Positions 17,634 to 26,548 are shown, numbered from the stretch's first letter. The stretch is 64,000 nt of DNA from Roseisalinus antarcticus (GCF_900172355.1 NZ_FWFZ01000001.1:1-64000); one strand, 5' to 3'. Notes: generated by a model from the letters alone, not told the origin. Numbers and translations are program-made.

Positions 17634-18638
17634 ATGGAAATCGAACCCCAGACCGTCGAGATCAAGGACCCGCCCGCGAAGCCGCACCGCTTCGTGTTCG
17701 TGCTCCTCGACCAGTTTACGCTTCTGTGCTTTTCTTGCGCCGTCGAGGCGCTGCGCATCGCCAACCGGATGTCGGGGCGCAGGCTCTATACCTGGGCGCT
17801 GGCGGGTGAGGGCGGCGAGACGGCGACCTGTTCGGCGGGCATCACCCTCGGCCTCGACATGGATCTGGCGGAGATGAACCGCGAGGATACGATCCTGGTC
17901 TGCGGCGGGCTCGACGTCCAGGCCGCCACCACCAAGCGCCTGGTCGGCTGGCTGCGCCGAGAGGCGCGCCGGGGGGCGGCGATGGGCGGGCTGTGCACCG
18001 CGGGCTATGCGCTGGCCAAGGCGGGGCTGCTGGACGGCAGGAAGGCGACAATCCACTGGGAGAACCAGGACAGCTTCGCCGAGGAATTCGAGGAGGTGAC
18101 GCTGACCAAGTCGGTCTTTGTCGTGGACGGCAACCGGATCACGACGGCGGGAGGCACCGCCTCGATCGACCTGATGCTCAAGGTGATCGCCGACGACCAT
18201 GGCGAACAGCTGGCCAGTGCTGTGGCCGACCAGCTGATCTATTCCTCGATCCGCACCGACCAGGACACCCAGCGCCTGTCGATCCCCACCCGCATCGGCG
18301 TCCGCCACCCGAAGCTGAGCCAGGTCATCCAGATGATGGAGGCCAATATCGAGGAGCCGATCAGCCCCGCCATCCTCGCCAGCGACGTGGGCATGTCCAC
18401 GCGGCAGCTGGAGCGGCTGTTCCGGCGCTATCTGAACCGCTCGCCGAAACGCTATTACATGGAGCTGCGGCTGCAGAAGGCGCGCAACCTGCTGATGCAG
18501 ACCGACATGAGCGTGATCAACGTGGCGCTGGCCTCGGGCTTCACCTCGCCCTCGCATTTCTCGAAATGCTACCGGTCGCACTACGACACCACCCCCTACC
18601 GGGAGCGCGGCGCCCATGGCGTGCGGCCCGGGGCCTGA
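17634..18638 (+). CDS. GlxA-family transcriptional regulator (DJ-1/PfpI + AraC HTH)
   Basis: A 334-aa regulator. The N-terminal DJ-1/PfpI domain (about 18-190) keeps the nucleophile-elbow Cys121 (GLCTAGYAL). The C-terminal AraC double helix-turn-helix (about 235-330) shows SDVGMSTRQLERLFRRYLNR and VALASGFTSPSHFSKCYR. Relatives control arginine/betaine/carnitine catabolism, so a link to amino-acid or quaternary-amine use is possible. The ATG at 17634 is chosen; a GTG at 17622 would add 4 residues. Divergent from the DAHP synthase gene. Confidence 0.88.
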   Translation: MEIEPQTVEIKDPPAKPHRFVFVLLDQFTLLCFSCAVEALRIANRMSGRRLYTWALAGEGGETATCSAGITLGLDMDLAEMNREDTILVCGGLDVQAATTKRLVGWLRREARRGAAMGGLCTAGYALAKAGLLDGRKATIHWENQDSFAEEFEEVTLTKSVFVVDGNRITTAGGTASIDLMLKVIADDHGEQLASAVADQLIYSSIRTDQDTQRLSIPTRIGVRHPKLSQVIQMMEANIEEPISPAILASDVGMSTRQLERLFRRYLNRSPKRYYMELRLQKARNLLMQTDMSVINVALASGFTSPSHFSKCYRSHYDTTPYRERGAHGVRPGA

Positions 18639-18656
18639 CCTGGTGCGCCGAGCCGC

Positions 18657-19076
18657 CTAGAACTTGGCCAGGATCACCGCCACGTCGGTGTTGAGCGTGA
18701 AGTTGATGACCACGAGCTCGGCGCCGGTGTCGTGCAGCATCGCGTAATACCAGCCGTATTGCTCTCCGGTCCAATAGGCGCGGGCTTCCTGGAAAAAACC
18801 GTTCTCGAGGGGGACGAGCTTGAAGAGGGCCGCGTTCTCGAAGTCGCGGGGGAAGGCCATGCGCAGGCTGCGGGTGATGCCGGCGAGGTCGGCCTCGGTG
18901 TATTCGTCGCGGCCGCCGAGATCCTGGACCAGGGGCATGAAATCCCGCGCCATGACATGGGTGTTCACGAAGGTCTCGTAAGAGGCATAATCGGCAAAGA
19001 CGCTGTCGCGCACCTGCGCTTGGCCGGACAGCGGCAGCAGAACCGAGGCGAGAACGATCAGGGCAGAGCGGATCAT
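18657..19076 (-). CDS. Secreted hypothetical protein, 139 aa
   Basis: It has a clear signal peptide (MIRSALIVLASVLLPLSGQA, cleavage near AQ) and a mature part of about 118 residues with no cysteine and many aromatic residues (YWTGEQYGWYYAMLHD). I do not recognise the family. It ends 18 nt from the converging GlxA-type gene. Its start is just below a 14-bp repeat array, which separates it from the divergent liv binding-protein gene. Periplasmic location is inferred. Confidence 0.7.
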   Translation of the reverse strand: MIRSALIVLASVLLPLSGQAQVRDSVFADYASYETFVNTHVMARDFMPLVQDLGGRDEYTEADLAGITRSLRMAFPRDFENAALFKLVPLENGFFQEARAYWTGEQYGWYYAMLHDTGAELVVINFTLNTDVAVILAKF

Positions 19077-19093
19077 GGAGCGGGTCCTTTTTC

Positions 19094-19177
19094 GAATGAA
19101 CAGGGTTGAATGAACAGGGTTGAATGAACTCGGTCGACTGAACCGCGGCGTCCGAACCGGGCCGGATGACCCGGTGC
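19094..19177. repeat. Degenerating 14-bp tandem array
   Basis: Two perfect copies of GAATGAACAGGGTT (19094-19107 and 19108-19121) are followed in the same 14-bp phase by GAATGAACTCGGTC, GACTGAACCGCGGC, GTCCGAACCGGGCC and GGATGACCCGGTGC, drifting copy by copy. It lies in the divergent region between the secreted 139-aa gene (minus) and the liv binding-protein gene (plus). It could affect promoter spacing or be a neutral minisatellite. Confidence 0.8.
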
Positions 19178-19298
19178 CCCGACGTTAGCGCCGCGGCGGG
19201 GCGCCCGGCAAGTGGCCCCGGCAACCGACCGCTTTTCTTTCCATCTGCATATCACTAGGATTCGCGGTGGATAAATCTGTCCAACTGGGAGACGAACA

Positions 19299-20492
19299 AT
19301 GATGAAACTGCTTCTCGCGACGACCGCGGCCCTTCTGGGAACCCAGGCCTTTGCGGCCGGCCATTCCGAAGAAGTGAAGATCGGTGTGATCATGGGCTTC
19401 ACCGGCCCGATCGAAAGCCTGACGCCGATGATGGCCGATGCCGCCGAGCTGGCGATGACCGAGGTCAACGACAGCGGCATGTTCCTCGACGGCAAGACGC
19501 TGACCCCGGTCCGCGCGGATTCGACCTGTATCGACAACGGTGCCGCCACCGCCGCGGCCGAGCGGCTTGTGACCTCCGACGGCGTGGTCGCGATCGTGGG
19601 CGCGGATTGCTCGGGCGTGACCGGCGCGGTGCTGGCCAACGTGGCGGTGCCCAACGGCGTGCCGATGATCTCGCCCTCGGCCACCTCGCCCGGCCTCACC
19701 AGCGCCGAGGACAACGGCCTGTTCTTCCGCACCGCGCCGTCCGACGCGCGCCAGGGCGAAGTGCTGGCCAGCATGCTGGACGAACGCGGCATCACCGAGG
19801 TTGCTGTGACCTACACCAACAACGACTACGGCAAGGGCCTGTCGGACAGCTTCGTGTCCAACTTCGAGGCCAATGGCGGCACCGTGACGATCACGGCCCC
19901 CCATGAGGACGGCAAGGCGGATTATTCCGCCGAGGTCGCCGCGCTCGATGCCGGCGGCGGCGAGATCCTCGTGGTGCTCGGCTATTCCGACCAGGGCGGC
20001 AAGGGCGTGATCCAGTCCGCGCTGGACACCGGCGCCTTCGACACGTTCATGATGGGCGACGGCATGTATGGCGATGCCCTGCTGGCCGAGCTTGGCGCCG
20101 ACATGGAAGGCTCCTTCGGCGCGGTTCCGTGGTCCGAGGGCGAGGGCGCGGATGCCTTCGTCGAGATCACCTCGGCGGCCGGCATCAACGGCGACAGCTC
20201 CTTCACCCGCGAAAGCTATGACGCGGCGGCGCTTCTGGCGCTGGCGATGATGGCGGGCGGCGAGGCCACGCCCTCGGTGATCGCCGAGAACGTGCTGGCC
20301 GTGGCCAACGCCCCGGGCGAGCCGATCCTGCCGGGCGAGCTTGGCAAGGCGCTGGAGATCCTCGCCTCGGGGGGCGACGTGGATTACGTCGGCGCCACCA
20401 ATGTGGAGCTGATCGGGCCGGGCGAAGCCGCCGGCACCTACCGGGAATACACGGTCACCGACAGCGACTACGTGACGGTGCAGTTCCGCTGA
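19299..20492 (+). CDS. Branched-chain amino acid/amide ABC transporter substrate-binding protein
   Basis: A 397-aa periplasmic type I binding protein of the LivJ/UrtA group, with a signal peptide (MMKLLLATTAALLGTQAFA). The mature start IGVIMGFTGPIE and the ligand-loop region (IVGADCSGVTGAVL, MISPSATSPGLTS) are typical of the family. Substrate cannot be read from sequence: amino acids, amides or related compounds are possible. A GGAGA site precedes the ATG. It is the first gene of the liv cluster; LivG, LivF, LivH and LivM homologues follow. Confidence 0.92.
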   Translation: MMKLLLATTAALLGTQAFAAGHSEEVKIGVIMGFTGPIESLTPMMADAAELAMTEVNDSGMFLDGKTLTPVRADSTCIDNGAATAAAERLVTSDGVVAIVGADCSGVTGAVLANVAVPNGVPMISPSATSPGLTSAEDNGLFFRTAPSDARQGEVLASMLDERGITEVAVTYTNNDYGKGLSDSFVSNFEANGGTVTITAPHEDGKADYSAEVAALDAGGGEILVVLGYSDQGGKGVIQSALDTGAFDTFMMGDGMYGDALLAELGADMEGSFGAVPWSEGEGADAFVEITSAAGINGDSSFTRESYDAAALLALAMMAGGEATPSVIAENVLAVANAPGEPILPGELGKALEILASGGDVDYVGATNVELIGPGEAAGTYREYTVTDSDYVTVQFR

Positions 20493-20598
20493 GCCGCGGG
20501 ATCGCTTGACCGACGGGGCGGCGCGGGGCATATCCCGCGCCGTCCATCGCTTGCAGAGGGGCGGATGCGCGCTGCGGCCGCCGACCCGGGGGAATGCC

Positions 20599-21387
20599 AT
20601 GATCGAGGTGCACAACGTCACCAAGTCCTTCGGCGGTTTTCACGCCGTGGACGGCGCCTCGCTGCGCATCGCGCCGGGCACCATCACCGGGCTGATCGGC
20701 CCCAATGGCGCGGGCAAGACCACCCTCTTCAACGTGATCGCGGGGGCGCTCGCGCCCTCCTCCGGCAAGGTCACGCTGGAGGGAGAGGACATCACCGGCC
20801 TGCCCCCGCATGATCTGTTTCACAAGGGCCTGCTGCGGACCTTCCAGATCGCCCATGAATTCGGCTCCATGTCGGTGCGCGAGAACCTGATGATGGTCCC
20901 CGGGGCGCAGAGCGGCGAGACGCTCTGGAACGCCTGGGTCGGGCGCGGCCGGATCCGCGCCGAGGAAAAGGCCCTGGCCGAGAAGGCCGACGAGGTCCTC
21001 GAATTCCTGACCGTATCGCACCTGGCCGACGAGAAGGCCGGCAACCTCTCGGGTGGCCAGAAGAAGCTGCTGGAGCTGGGCCGGACGATGATGGTCGACG
21101 CCCGCATCGTGTTTCTCGACGAGGTCGGCGCCGGGGTGAACCGCACCCTGCTCTACACCATCGGCGACGCGATCATCCGCCTCAACAAGGAGCGCGGCTA
21201 TACCTTCGTCGTGATCGAGCACGACATGGAATTCATCGAACGGCTCTGCGACCCGGTGATCTGCATGGCCGAGGGCAAGGTGCTGACCGAGGGCACCCTG
21301 GCCGAGATCAAGGCCAACGAGCAGGTGATCGAGGCCTACCTGGGCACCGGGCTCAAGAACAAGGTCAAGCAGGGGGCCGGGGCGTGA
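20599..21387 (+). CDS. livG: ABC transporter ATP-binding protein (LivG type)
   Basis: A 262-aa ATPase with Walker A GPNGAGKTT (34-42), signature LSGGQKKLLELGR and Walker B IVFLDEVGAGVN, where Val replaces the usual Pro after the catalytic Glu. The ATG at 20599 gives the normal LivG start MIEVHNVTKSFGGF; an upstream start at 20506 has poor coding character. It works with LivF on the cytoplasmic side. Its stop overlaps the next gene's GTG (GTGA). Confidence 0.9.
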   Translation: MIEVHNVTKSFGGFHAVDGASLRIAPGTITGLIGPNGAGKTTLFNVIAGALAPSSGKVTLEGEDITGLPPHDLFHKGLLRTFQIAHEFGSMSVRENLMMVPGAQSGETLWNAWVGRGRIRAEEKALAEKADEVLEFLTVSHLADEKAGNLSGGQKKLLELGRTMMVDARIVFLDEVGAGVNRTLLYTIGDAIIRLNKERGYTFVVIEHDMEFIERLCDPVICMAEGKVLTEGTLAEIKANEQVIEAYLGTGLKNKVKQGAGA

Positions 21388-21905
21388 TCCGCGTCGTGCG
21401 CCTCGCCCTGCCGCTGGTCCTGGCGCTTGCCGCCGCCCCCGCGCAGGTGTCGGCCGCCGAGAGCTGCGTCGACATCGCGCCGCCCGTGCGGTTCTGCCCG
21501 GCGGGCCTGCTGGCGGGGTTGACGCCGCAGCCGGTGACCTCGGGCCTGTCCTTCGGCGCGGGCGACACCAGCGTGATCGTGCAATGGGTCCCGATGGAGA
21601 CCGCGCCGCTCACCCCGGACGAGCTGCGGCTGATGGTGTCGGACATGGCCGAGATCCTGATCGGCGAGGATGCCTCGACCTTGGTCCCGCTGATCGAGGA
21701 CCGCCCCGCCCTGCCCGACGCCACGCCCGTCCGCTTCGCCTTCCGGACCGGGGCCTACGGTGCGCCGCGGGTCTTCGTCCTGTCCATGCTGAGCGCCGCC
21801 GAGGGGGTCGTCCTGATCCAGTCCAGCGCCCCCGGCGAATACCTGGACGAGGCCCATTCGGCTCTGCACATGGCGACCATCGCATCGGTCGAGGGCGTGC
21901 ATTGA
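21384..21905 (+). CDS. Secreted protein A of the liv-embedded pair, 173 aa
   Basis: It starts at a GTG overlapping the livG stop (GTGA), so it is translationally coupled. It has a signal peptide (about 1-24, AQVSAAES). The mature protein begins with a Cys pair, C28 and C38 (C-x9-C, ending VRFC), and has H158-SAL-H162 near the C-terminus. Both features recur in the next gene, so the two are paralogues. I do not recognise the family. Its position inside the transporter operon suggests a periplasmic accessory role; this is inference. Confidence 0.75.
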   Translation: MIRVVRLALPLVLALAAAPAQVSAAESCVDIAPPVRFCPAGLLAGLTPQPVTSGLSFGAGDTSVIVQWVPMETAPLTPDELRLMVSDMAEILIGEDASTLVPLIEDRPALPDATPVRFAFRTGAYGAPRVFVLSMLSAAEGVVLIQSSAPGEYLDEAHSALHMATIASVEGVH

Positions 21906-22507
21906 GGGCGGCGGCCGGTTCCCTGCTTTTGCTGGCGCTGGCCCAGGCTCCCGCCGCGCCCGCGGGGGCGGAGCCCCTGTGCACCGACCTGCCCCGCGAC
22001 GTGCGCGTCTGCGCCGACAGCGGGGTCCTGGCGCCGGCGTCCGCGCAGACCGGTGGCCCTGCGCTGTTCTACCACGACACGCTCGGGGCCACGGTCGAGG
22101 TCGCCCCGCTCTCGGCCACGGCGACCACGGACCCCGCGCTGATGCGACCCGCGCTCGACGCCTATCTCGCGGCGGAGCGGGGGATGGAGAACGGCCTGCC
22201 GGTGCTCAGGACCGACCGCATCGACCTGGGCGACCGCGCGGCCGAGCAGGTGGTCTACCAGATCACCGCGCCCGATGGCGCGACCACCACCATCGCCGAC
22301 ACCCTGGCGCTCGGCGACGGCTTCGGTATCTTCGTGCAGACGTTCGATGCGGGGGCGGGCTTCTCTCCGCTGCACAGCGCCTTTCACGACGCCGTGCTGG
22401 CGGCGCTTGCGCTGCCCCCGCCGGCCGAGCCGGACAGCTACATGATGCGCGCCAACCGCCCGGATCCCCGGCCGCTGGACCCGCTGACGACCGAGCCTAT
22501 GGAATGA
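21902..22507 (+). CDS. Secreted protein B of the liv-embedded pair, 201 aa
   Basis: It starts at a TTG overlapping the previous stop (TTGA). The frame is also open far upstream, but a start at 21902 gives a clean signal peptide (MRAAAGSLLLLALAQAPAAP, cleavage near AGA). The mature protein has C27 and C37 (C-x9-C, ending VRVC) and HSAFHDAVLAAL late in the chain, matching protein A. The C-terminal 35 residues (Pro-rich) have no counterpart in A. Function unknown; probably a periplasmic partner of A. Confidence 0.72.
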   Translation: MRAAAGSLLLLALAQAPAAPAGAEPLCTDLPRDVRVCADSGVLAPASAQTGGPALFYHDTLGATVEVAPLSATATTDPALMRPALDAYLAAERGMENGLPVLRTDRIDLGDRAAEQVVYQITAPDGATTTIADTLALGDGFGIFVQTFDAGAGFSPLHSAFHDAVLAALALPPPAEPDSYMMRANRPDPRPLDPLTTEPME

Positions 22508-22532
22508 GACCCCCCCGGAAGGAGGCCCGCCC

Positions 22533-23357
22533 ATGACCGACAGCGACAGCTATTCCGATCGCGGCAACCGCGACCGCTCGATCGCCAACCCGCACGGGCG
22601 CGGCGACCTCGCGGGCTTTCGCGCAGGGACGGCCAGGCCCTCGACCGAAAGCGCCTATCTGGCCGGCATCGGGATGACCGGCGGCTACGGCAAGGGCGCG
22701 GACATCCTGCATGATTGCACCATCTCCGTCGACCGCGGCGAGATCGCGGTGATCGTCGGCCCCAACGGTGCGGGCAAATCCACCGCGATGAAGGCGGTGT
22801 TCGGGATGCTCGACCTGCGCGGGGGGTATGTCTCGCTCGACGGGCAGGACATCACCGACCTCTCGCCGCAGGATCGCGTTGTGGCCGGGATGGGGTTCGT
22901 GCCGCAGGTGCGCAACATCTTCCCCTCGCTCACCGTGGAGGAAAACCTCGAGATGGGCGCCTTCATCCGCCGCGACGATGTCCGCGCCACGATGGAGCAG
23001 ATCTACGACCTGTTTCCGATCCTGCGCGACAAGCGCCGCCAGCCCGCAGGCGAATTGTCCGGCGGCCAGCGTCAGCAGGTGGCGGTGGGCCGCGCCCTGA
23101 TGACCAAACCGAAGGTGCTGATGCTCGACGAGCCCACGGCCGGCGTCTCGCCCATCGTCATGGACGAGCTCTTCGACCGGATCATCGAGGTCGCCCGCAC
23201 CGGCATCCCGATCCTGATGGTCGAACAGAACGCCCGCCAGGCGCTGGAGATCGCGGACAAGGGCTATGTCCTGGTGCAGGGCGCCAATGCTTATGCCGGC
23301 ACCGGGGCGGAGCTTCTGGCCGATCCCGAGGTCCGCAAATCCTTCCTCGGCGGCTGA
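22533..23357 (+). CDS. livF: ABC transporter ATP-binding protein (LivF type) with N-terminal extension
   Basis: A 274-aa ATPase with Walker A GPNGAGKS (76-83), signature LSGGQRQQVAVGRAL and Walker B VLMLDEPTAGVSP, all typical LivF. It is about 40 residues longer than ordinary LivF: a polar N-terminal extension (MTDSDSYSDRGNRDRSIANP and on) precedes the ATPase fold. A GGAGG-like site precedes the ATG at 22533, which supports the long form; a shorter start at Met48 is possible. Pairs with LivG. Confidence 0.9.
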   Translation: MTDSDSYSDRGNRDRSIANPHGRGDLAGFRAGTARPSTESAYLAGIGMTGGYGKGADILHDCTISVDRGEIAVIVGPNGAGKSTAMKAVFGMLDLRGGYVSLDGQDITDLSPQDRVVAGMGFVPQVRNIFPSLTVEENLEMGAFIRRDDVRATMEQIYDLFPILRDKRRQPAGELSGGQRQQVAVGRALMTKPKVLMLDEPTAGVSPIVMDELFDRIIEVARTGIPILMVEQNARQALEIADKGYVLVQGANAYAGTGAELLADPEVRKSFLGG

Positions 23358-23513
23358 GCGCGCGCACCCCGCGTGGCCCCGACGGGCGCGGCCAGGGGGC
23401 AATTGCCGTGCCCTGCGGGCATACTGACCCAACACTGCCCCTTTCGCGCCCAAAACCTGCCGGATTTTCGTCGTCTACGTGAAGATCAGTTCATGACCAC
23501 CGGAGACAGTTTC

Positions 23514-23993
23514 ATGTCCAAACCAATGCGCATCCTGCTGCCGTTGTCCTTTGCCCTGCTCGCGGCGCAGCCCGTCGCGGCCGCCTTCGACTGCCAGTAC
23601 ACCATGGTCTGCACGCCCGAGGGCGCCTGCGCCGAGAACAGCCTTGCCGTCCACCTGGTCCCGCCGCAGGTGCCGGTCAACAACACGCAGGAGGCCAGCG
23701 ACGGCTCTGACACCCCCGAAGCGGGCACCTTGCAAAGCTCGAGCGGCGGCGGTGCCGACGCCGATGTCAACTATGGCCCCGAAGAACTTGGCACCGCCAG
23801 CTGGTCCGGCAGCGCAATCCGCGTGATCGAGCCCGACAGCAGCACCACGAACGGCACCCGCGCCTTCGAGGCCACGCCGGGGGCGGAGTATATCCTCACG
23901 ATCAAGCCCGGCGGCGCGTCGGAGCTCATCTATTTCTCCAACGGCGAGGTCGACTCGATCTCGGAGGGCCTCTGCGCCACCGCCGAGGAGTGA
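23514..23993 (+). CDS. Secreted Cys-containing hypothetical protein, 159 aa
   Basis: The ATG at 23514 follows GGAGAC and gives a signal peptide (MSKPMRILLPLSFALLAAQP, cleavage near VAAAF); an ATG at 23493 would add 7 residues. The mature protein has C27, C33, C39 and C154, enough for two disulfides, and a Ser/Gly/Asp-rich middle with predicted beta segments. Not recognised. It is the third small secreted protein in this transporter cluster and unlike the first two in sequence. Confidence 0.7.
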   Translation: MSKPMRILLPLSFALLAAQPVAAAFDCQYTMVCTPEGACAENSLAVHLVPPQVPVNNTQEASDGSDTPEAGTLQSSSGGGADADVNYGPEELGTASWSGSAIRVIEPDSSTTNGTRAFEATPGAEYILTIKPGGASELIYFSNGEVDSISEGLCATAEE

Positions 23994-24075
23994 CCGGCCG
24001 CCCGCGCGGTCCGTCCCGCGGCCAAAACATCGTTGCAGCCCCAGCCGCCGCTCGGTAGACATCCCGAATGCCCCG

Positions 24076-24095
24076 CGCAGGCCCTCGGACCTGCG
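24076..24095 (+). terminator. Short stem-loop with T tract before livH
   Basis: CGCAGG (24076-24081) pairs with CCTGCG (24090-24095) and is followed by GTTTT. The stem is short, so termination may be partial. The 246-nt gap to livH with this element suggests that the binding-protein/ATPase genes and livHM may be separate or attenuated units. Confidence 0.4.
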
Positions 24096-24239
24096 GTTTT
24101 GGGGGTGCGGCGCGGATCGACAGCGAGGCGGGCGCCCGACGAGGCCGATCACCGTGACACGGGCGCCCCCGGGGCCCCGCGTGCGGAGTGAACGGACAGA
24201 TGTCGGCACGCCCGCAAAGGCTGAATGGGGCGGGACAGA

Positions 24240-25250
24240 ATGGATGTGCTCAACGCCCTCGTGGCGATCACCAACTTCGTGATCATTCCGGCCACGGCCT
24301 ATGGGGCGCAGCTTGCGCTCGGGGCGCTGGGGGTGACGCTGATCTACGGCATCCTGCGGTTTTCCAACTTCGCCCATGGCGACAGCATGGCCTTCGGCAC
24401 CATGGCCACGGTGCTGGTGACCTGGCTGCTGCAATCCTGGGGTGTCTCGCTCGGGCCGATGCCGACCGCGCTGCTGGCCCTGCCCTTCGGCATTGCCGCC
24501 GCAGCGGGGCTTCTGCTGGCCACCGACCGCGCGGTCTATCGCTTCTACCGGCGCCAGAAGGCGGCGCCGGTGATCCTTGTGATCGTCTCCATGGGCGTGA
24601 TGTTCGTCTACAACGGGCTGACGCGATTCATCATCGGCGTCGACGACCAGAGCTTTGACGACGGGGCGCGGTTCCTGATCTCGGCGCGGGATTTTCGCGA
24701 CTGGAGCGGGCTGGACGAGGGCCTGTCCCTGCGCACCACGCAAGCCCTGACCATCGTCACCGCCGTGCTGGTGGTGGCCGCGCTGTTCTGGTTCCTGAAC
24801 CGCACCCGCACCGGAAAATCCATGCGCGCCTTTTCCGACAACGAGGACCTGGCGCTGCTGTCGGGCATCAACCCCGAGCGGGTGGTCATGGTGACCTGGG
24901 TTCTGGTGGCGGCGCTGGCGACGGTGGCCGGCACGCTCTACGGGCTCGACAAGAGCTTCAAGCCCTTCACCTATTTCCAGCTTCTGCTGCCGATCTTCGC
25001 CGCGGCCATCGTCGGCGGCCTCGGCTCTCCGCTGGGGGCGATCGCGGGGGGCTTCGTGATCGCCTTCGCCGAGGTCACGATCACCTATCCGCTCAAGAAG
25101 ATCCTGGGCTACCTGCTGCCCGAGGCGCTGGAGCCGGACGGCCTCGTCCAGTTGCTGACCACCGAATACAAGTTCGCGGTGTCCTTCGTGATCCTGATCG
25201 TGGTGCTGCTGTTCCGGCCCACGGGCCTCTTCAAGGGGAAATCCGTATGA
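24240..25250 (+). CDS. livH: Branched-chain amino acid ABC transporter permease (LivH type)
   Basis: A 336-aa inner-membrane permease with about eight hydrophobic helices. LivH signatures: LGVTLIYGILRFSNFAHGD near the N-terminus and GKSMRAFSDNEDLALLSGIN in the coupling region, then AAIVGGLGSPLGAIAGGF. The ATG at 24240 gives MDVLNALV; the upstream ATG at 24225 adds 5 residues. It overlaps livM by 4 nt (ATGA). It forms the membrane channel with LivM. Confidence 0.92.
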   Translation: MDVLNALVAITNFVIIPATAYGAQLALGALGVTLIYGILRFSNFAHGDSMAFGTMATVLVTWLLQSWGVSLGPMPTALLALPFGIAAAAGLLLATDRAVYRFYRRQKAAPVILVIVSMGVMFVYNGLTRFIIGVDDQSFDDGARFLISARDFRDWSGLDEGLSLRTTQALTIVTAVLVVAALFWFLNRTRTGKSMRAFSDNEDLALLSGINPERVVMVTWVLVAALATVAGTLYGLDKSFKPFTYFQLLLPIFAAAIVGGLGSPLGAIAGGFVIAFAEVTITYPLKKILGYLLPEALEPDGLVQLLTTEYKFAVSFVILIVVLLFRPTGLFKGKSV

Positions 25251-26548
25251 CCAACGCTGTGCGCATACCGCTTTTTGCGGGGCTGATCGCGGTTCTGATC
25301 GTCGGGACCGGGATAGTGCAGGGCTGGAACTCGGCGCTGCTGATCCTGAACATGGGGCTGGTCTCGGCGATCATGGCGCTGGGGGTGAACCTGCAATGGG
25401 GCTTTGCGGGGCTGTTCAACGTCGGCGTCATGGGCTTCGTGGCGCTCGGCGGGCTCGCGACGGTCCTGATCTCGATGCCGCCGGTCGAGGCGGCCTGGGC
25501 GGCGGGCGGCGTCGGGATGATGTCCGCGCTGGTGCTCGGGGCGCTGACCATCACCGGGGCGATCCTGGCCCATGCCCGCCTGCCGCGGCGCCTGCGCGGC
25601 TGGGTGGCGCTGGGGATCGTGGTGGTGGGCTTCGTGCTTTACCGGATGCTGTTCGATCCGGCCCGCGACGCGATCGAGGCGGTCGACGCCGCCTCGACCG
25701 GCTATCTGGGCGGGCTCGGCCTGCCGGTGGTGCTGGCCTGGCCGGTGGGCGGGCTGCTGGCGGCCGGGGCGGCCTGGCTGATCGGCAAGACCGCGCTGGG
25801 CCTGCGCTCGGACTACCTGGCGATCGCCACCCTCGGCATCGCCGAGATCATCATCGCCATCCTCAAGAGCGAGGACTGGATGACCCGCGGCGTCAAGAAC
25901 GTCATCGGCCTGCCCCGGCCCGTGCCCTACGAGATCGACCTGCAGAACGACCCGGCCTTCGTGGCCCGCGCGGCGGAGTGGGGTCTTGACCCGGTGACCG
26001 CCTCGACGCTCTCGGTCAAGATCGGCTACAGCGCCCTCTTCACGGTCGTGCTGGTGGTGATCCTGGTGCTGGCCCAGCTGGCGCTGAACTCTCCATGGGG
26101 CCGGATGATGCGCGCGATCCGCGACAACGAGACCGCGGCCGAGGCCATGGGCAAGGACGTGACCCGTCGCCATTTGCAGATCTTCATCCTGGGCTCGGCG
26201 GTCTGCGGCATCGCGGGGGCGATGATGACGACGCTCGACGGGCAGCTGACGCCGGGCACCTACCAGCCGCTGCGCTACACCTTCCTGATCTGGGTGATGG
26301 TCATCGTCGGCGGGTCGGGAAACAATTACGGCGCGGCGCTGGGCGGCTTCCTGATCTGGTGGCTCTGGGTGCAGGTCGAGCCGCTGGGCGCGGCGCTCCT
26401 CGGCTCGATCACGGCCGGAATGCCGGAAGGCTCGGCGCTGGCCGCGCATCTGCAGGATTCGGTCGCCCACATGCGGCTGCTGACCATGGGGGTCGTGCTG
26501 CTGGTCGTGCTGCGCTTCTCGCCCCGCGGCCTGGTGCCCGAAGCCTGA
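25247..26548 (+). CDS. livM: Branched-chain amino acid ABC transporter permease (LivM type)
   Basis: A 433-aa permease with about ten hydrophobic helices. LivM signatures: NLQWGFAGLFNVGVMGFVALG, LRSDYLAIATLGIAEII and the coupling segment GRMMRAIRDNETAAEAMGKD. Slightly longer than usual, with an extra helix-loop region (about 100-180). Translationally coupled to livH (ATGA). It converges on the beta-hydroxyacid dehydrogenase gene with a hairpin between them. Confidence 0.92.
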   Translation: MTNAVRIPLFAGLIAVLIVGTGIVQGWNSALLILNMGLVSAIMALGVNLQWGFAGLFNVGVMGFVALGGLATVLISMPPVEAAWAAGGVGMMSALVLGALTITGAILAHARLPRRLRGWVALGIVVVGFVLYRMLFDPARDAIEAVDAASTGYLGGLGLPVVLAWPVGGLLAAGAAWLIGKTALGLRSDYLAIATLGIAEIIIAILKSEDWMTRGVKNVIGLPRPVPYEIDLQNDPAFVARAAEWGLDPVTASTLSVKIGYSALFTVVLVVILVLAQLALNSPWGRMMRAIRDNETAAEAMGKDVTRRHLQIFILGSAVCGIAGAMMTTLDGQLTPGTYQPLRYTFLIWVMVIVGGSGNNYGAALGGFLIWWLWVQVEPLGAALLGSITAGMPEGSALAAHLQDSVAHMRLLTMGVVLLVVLRFSPRGLVPEA

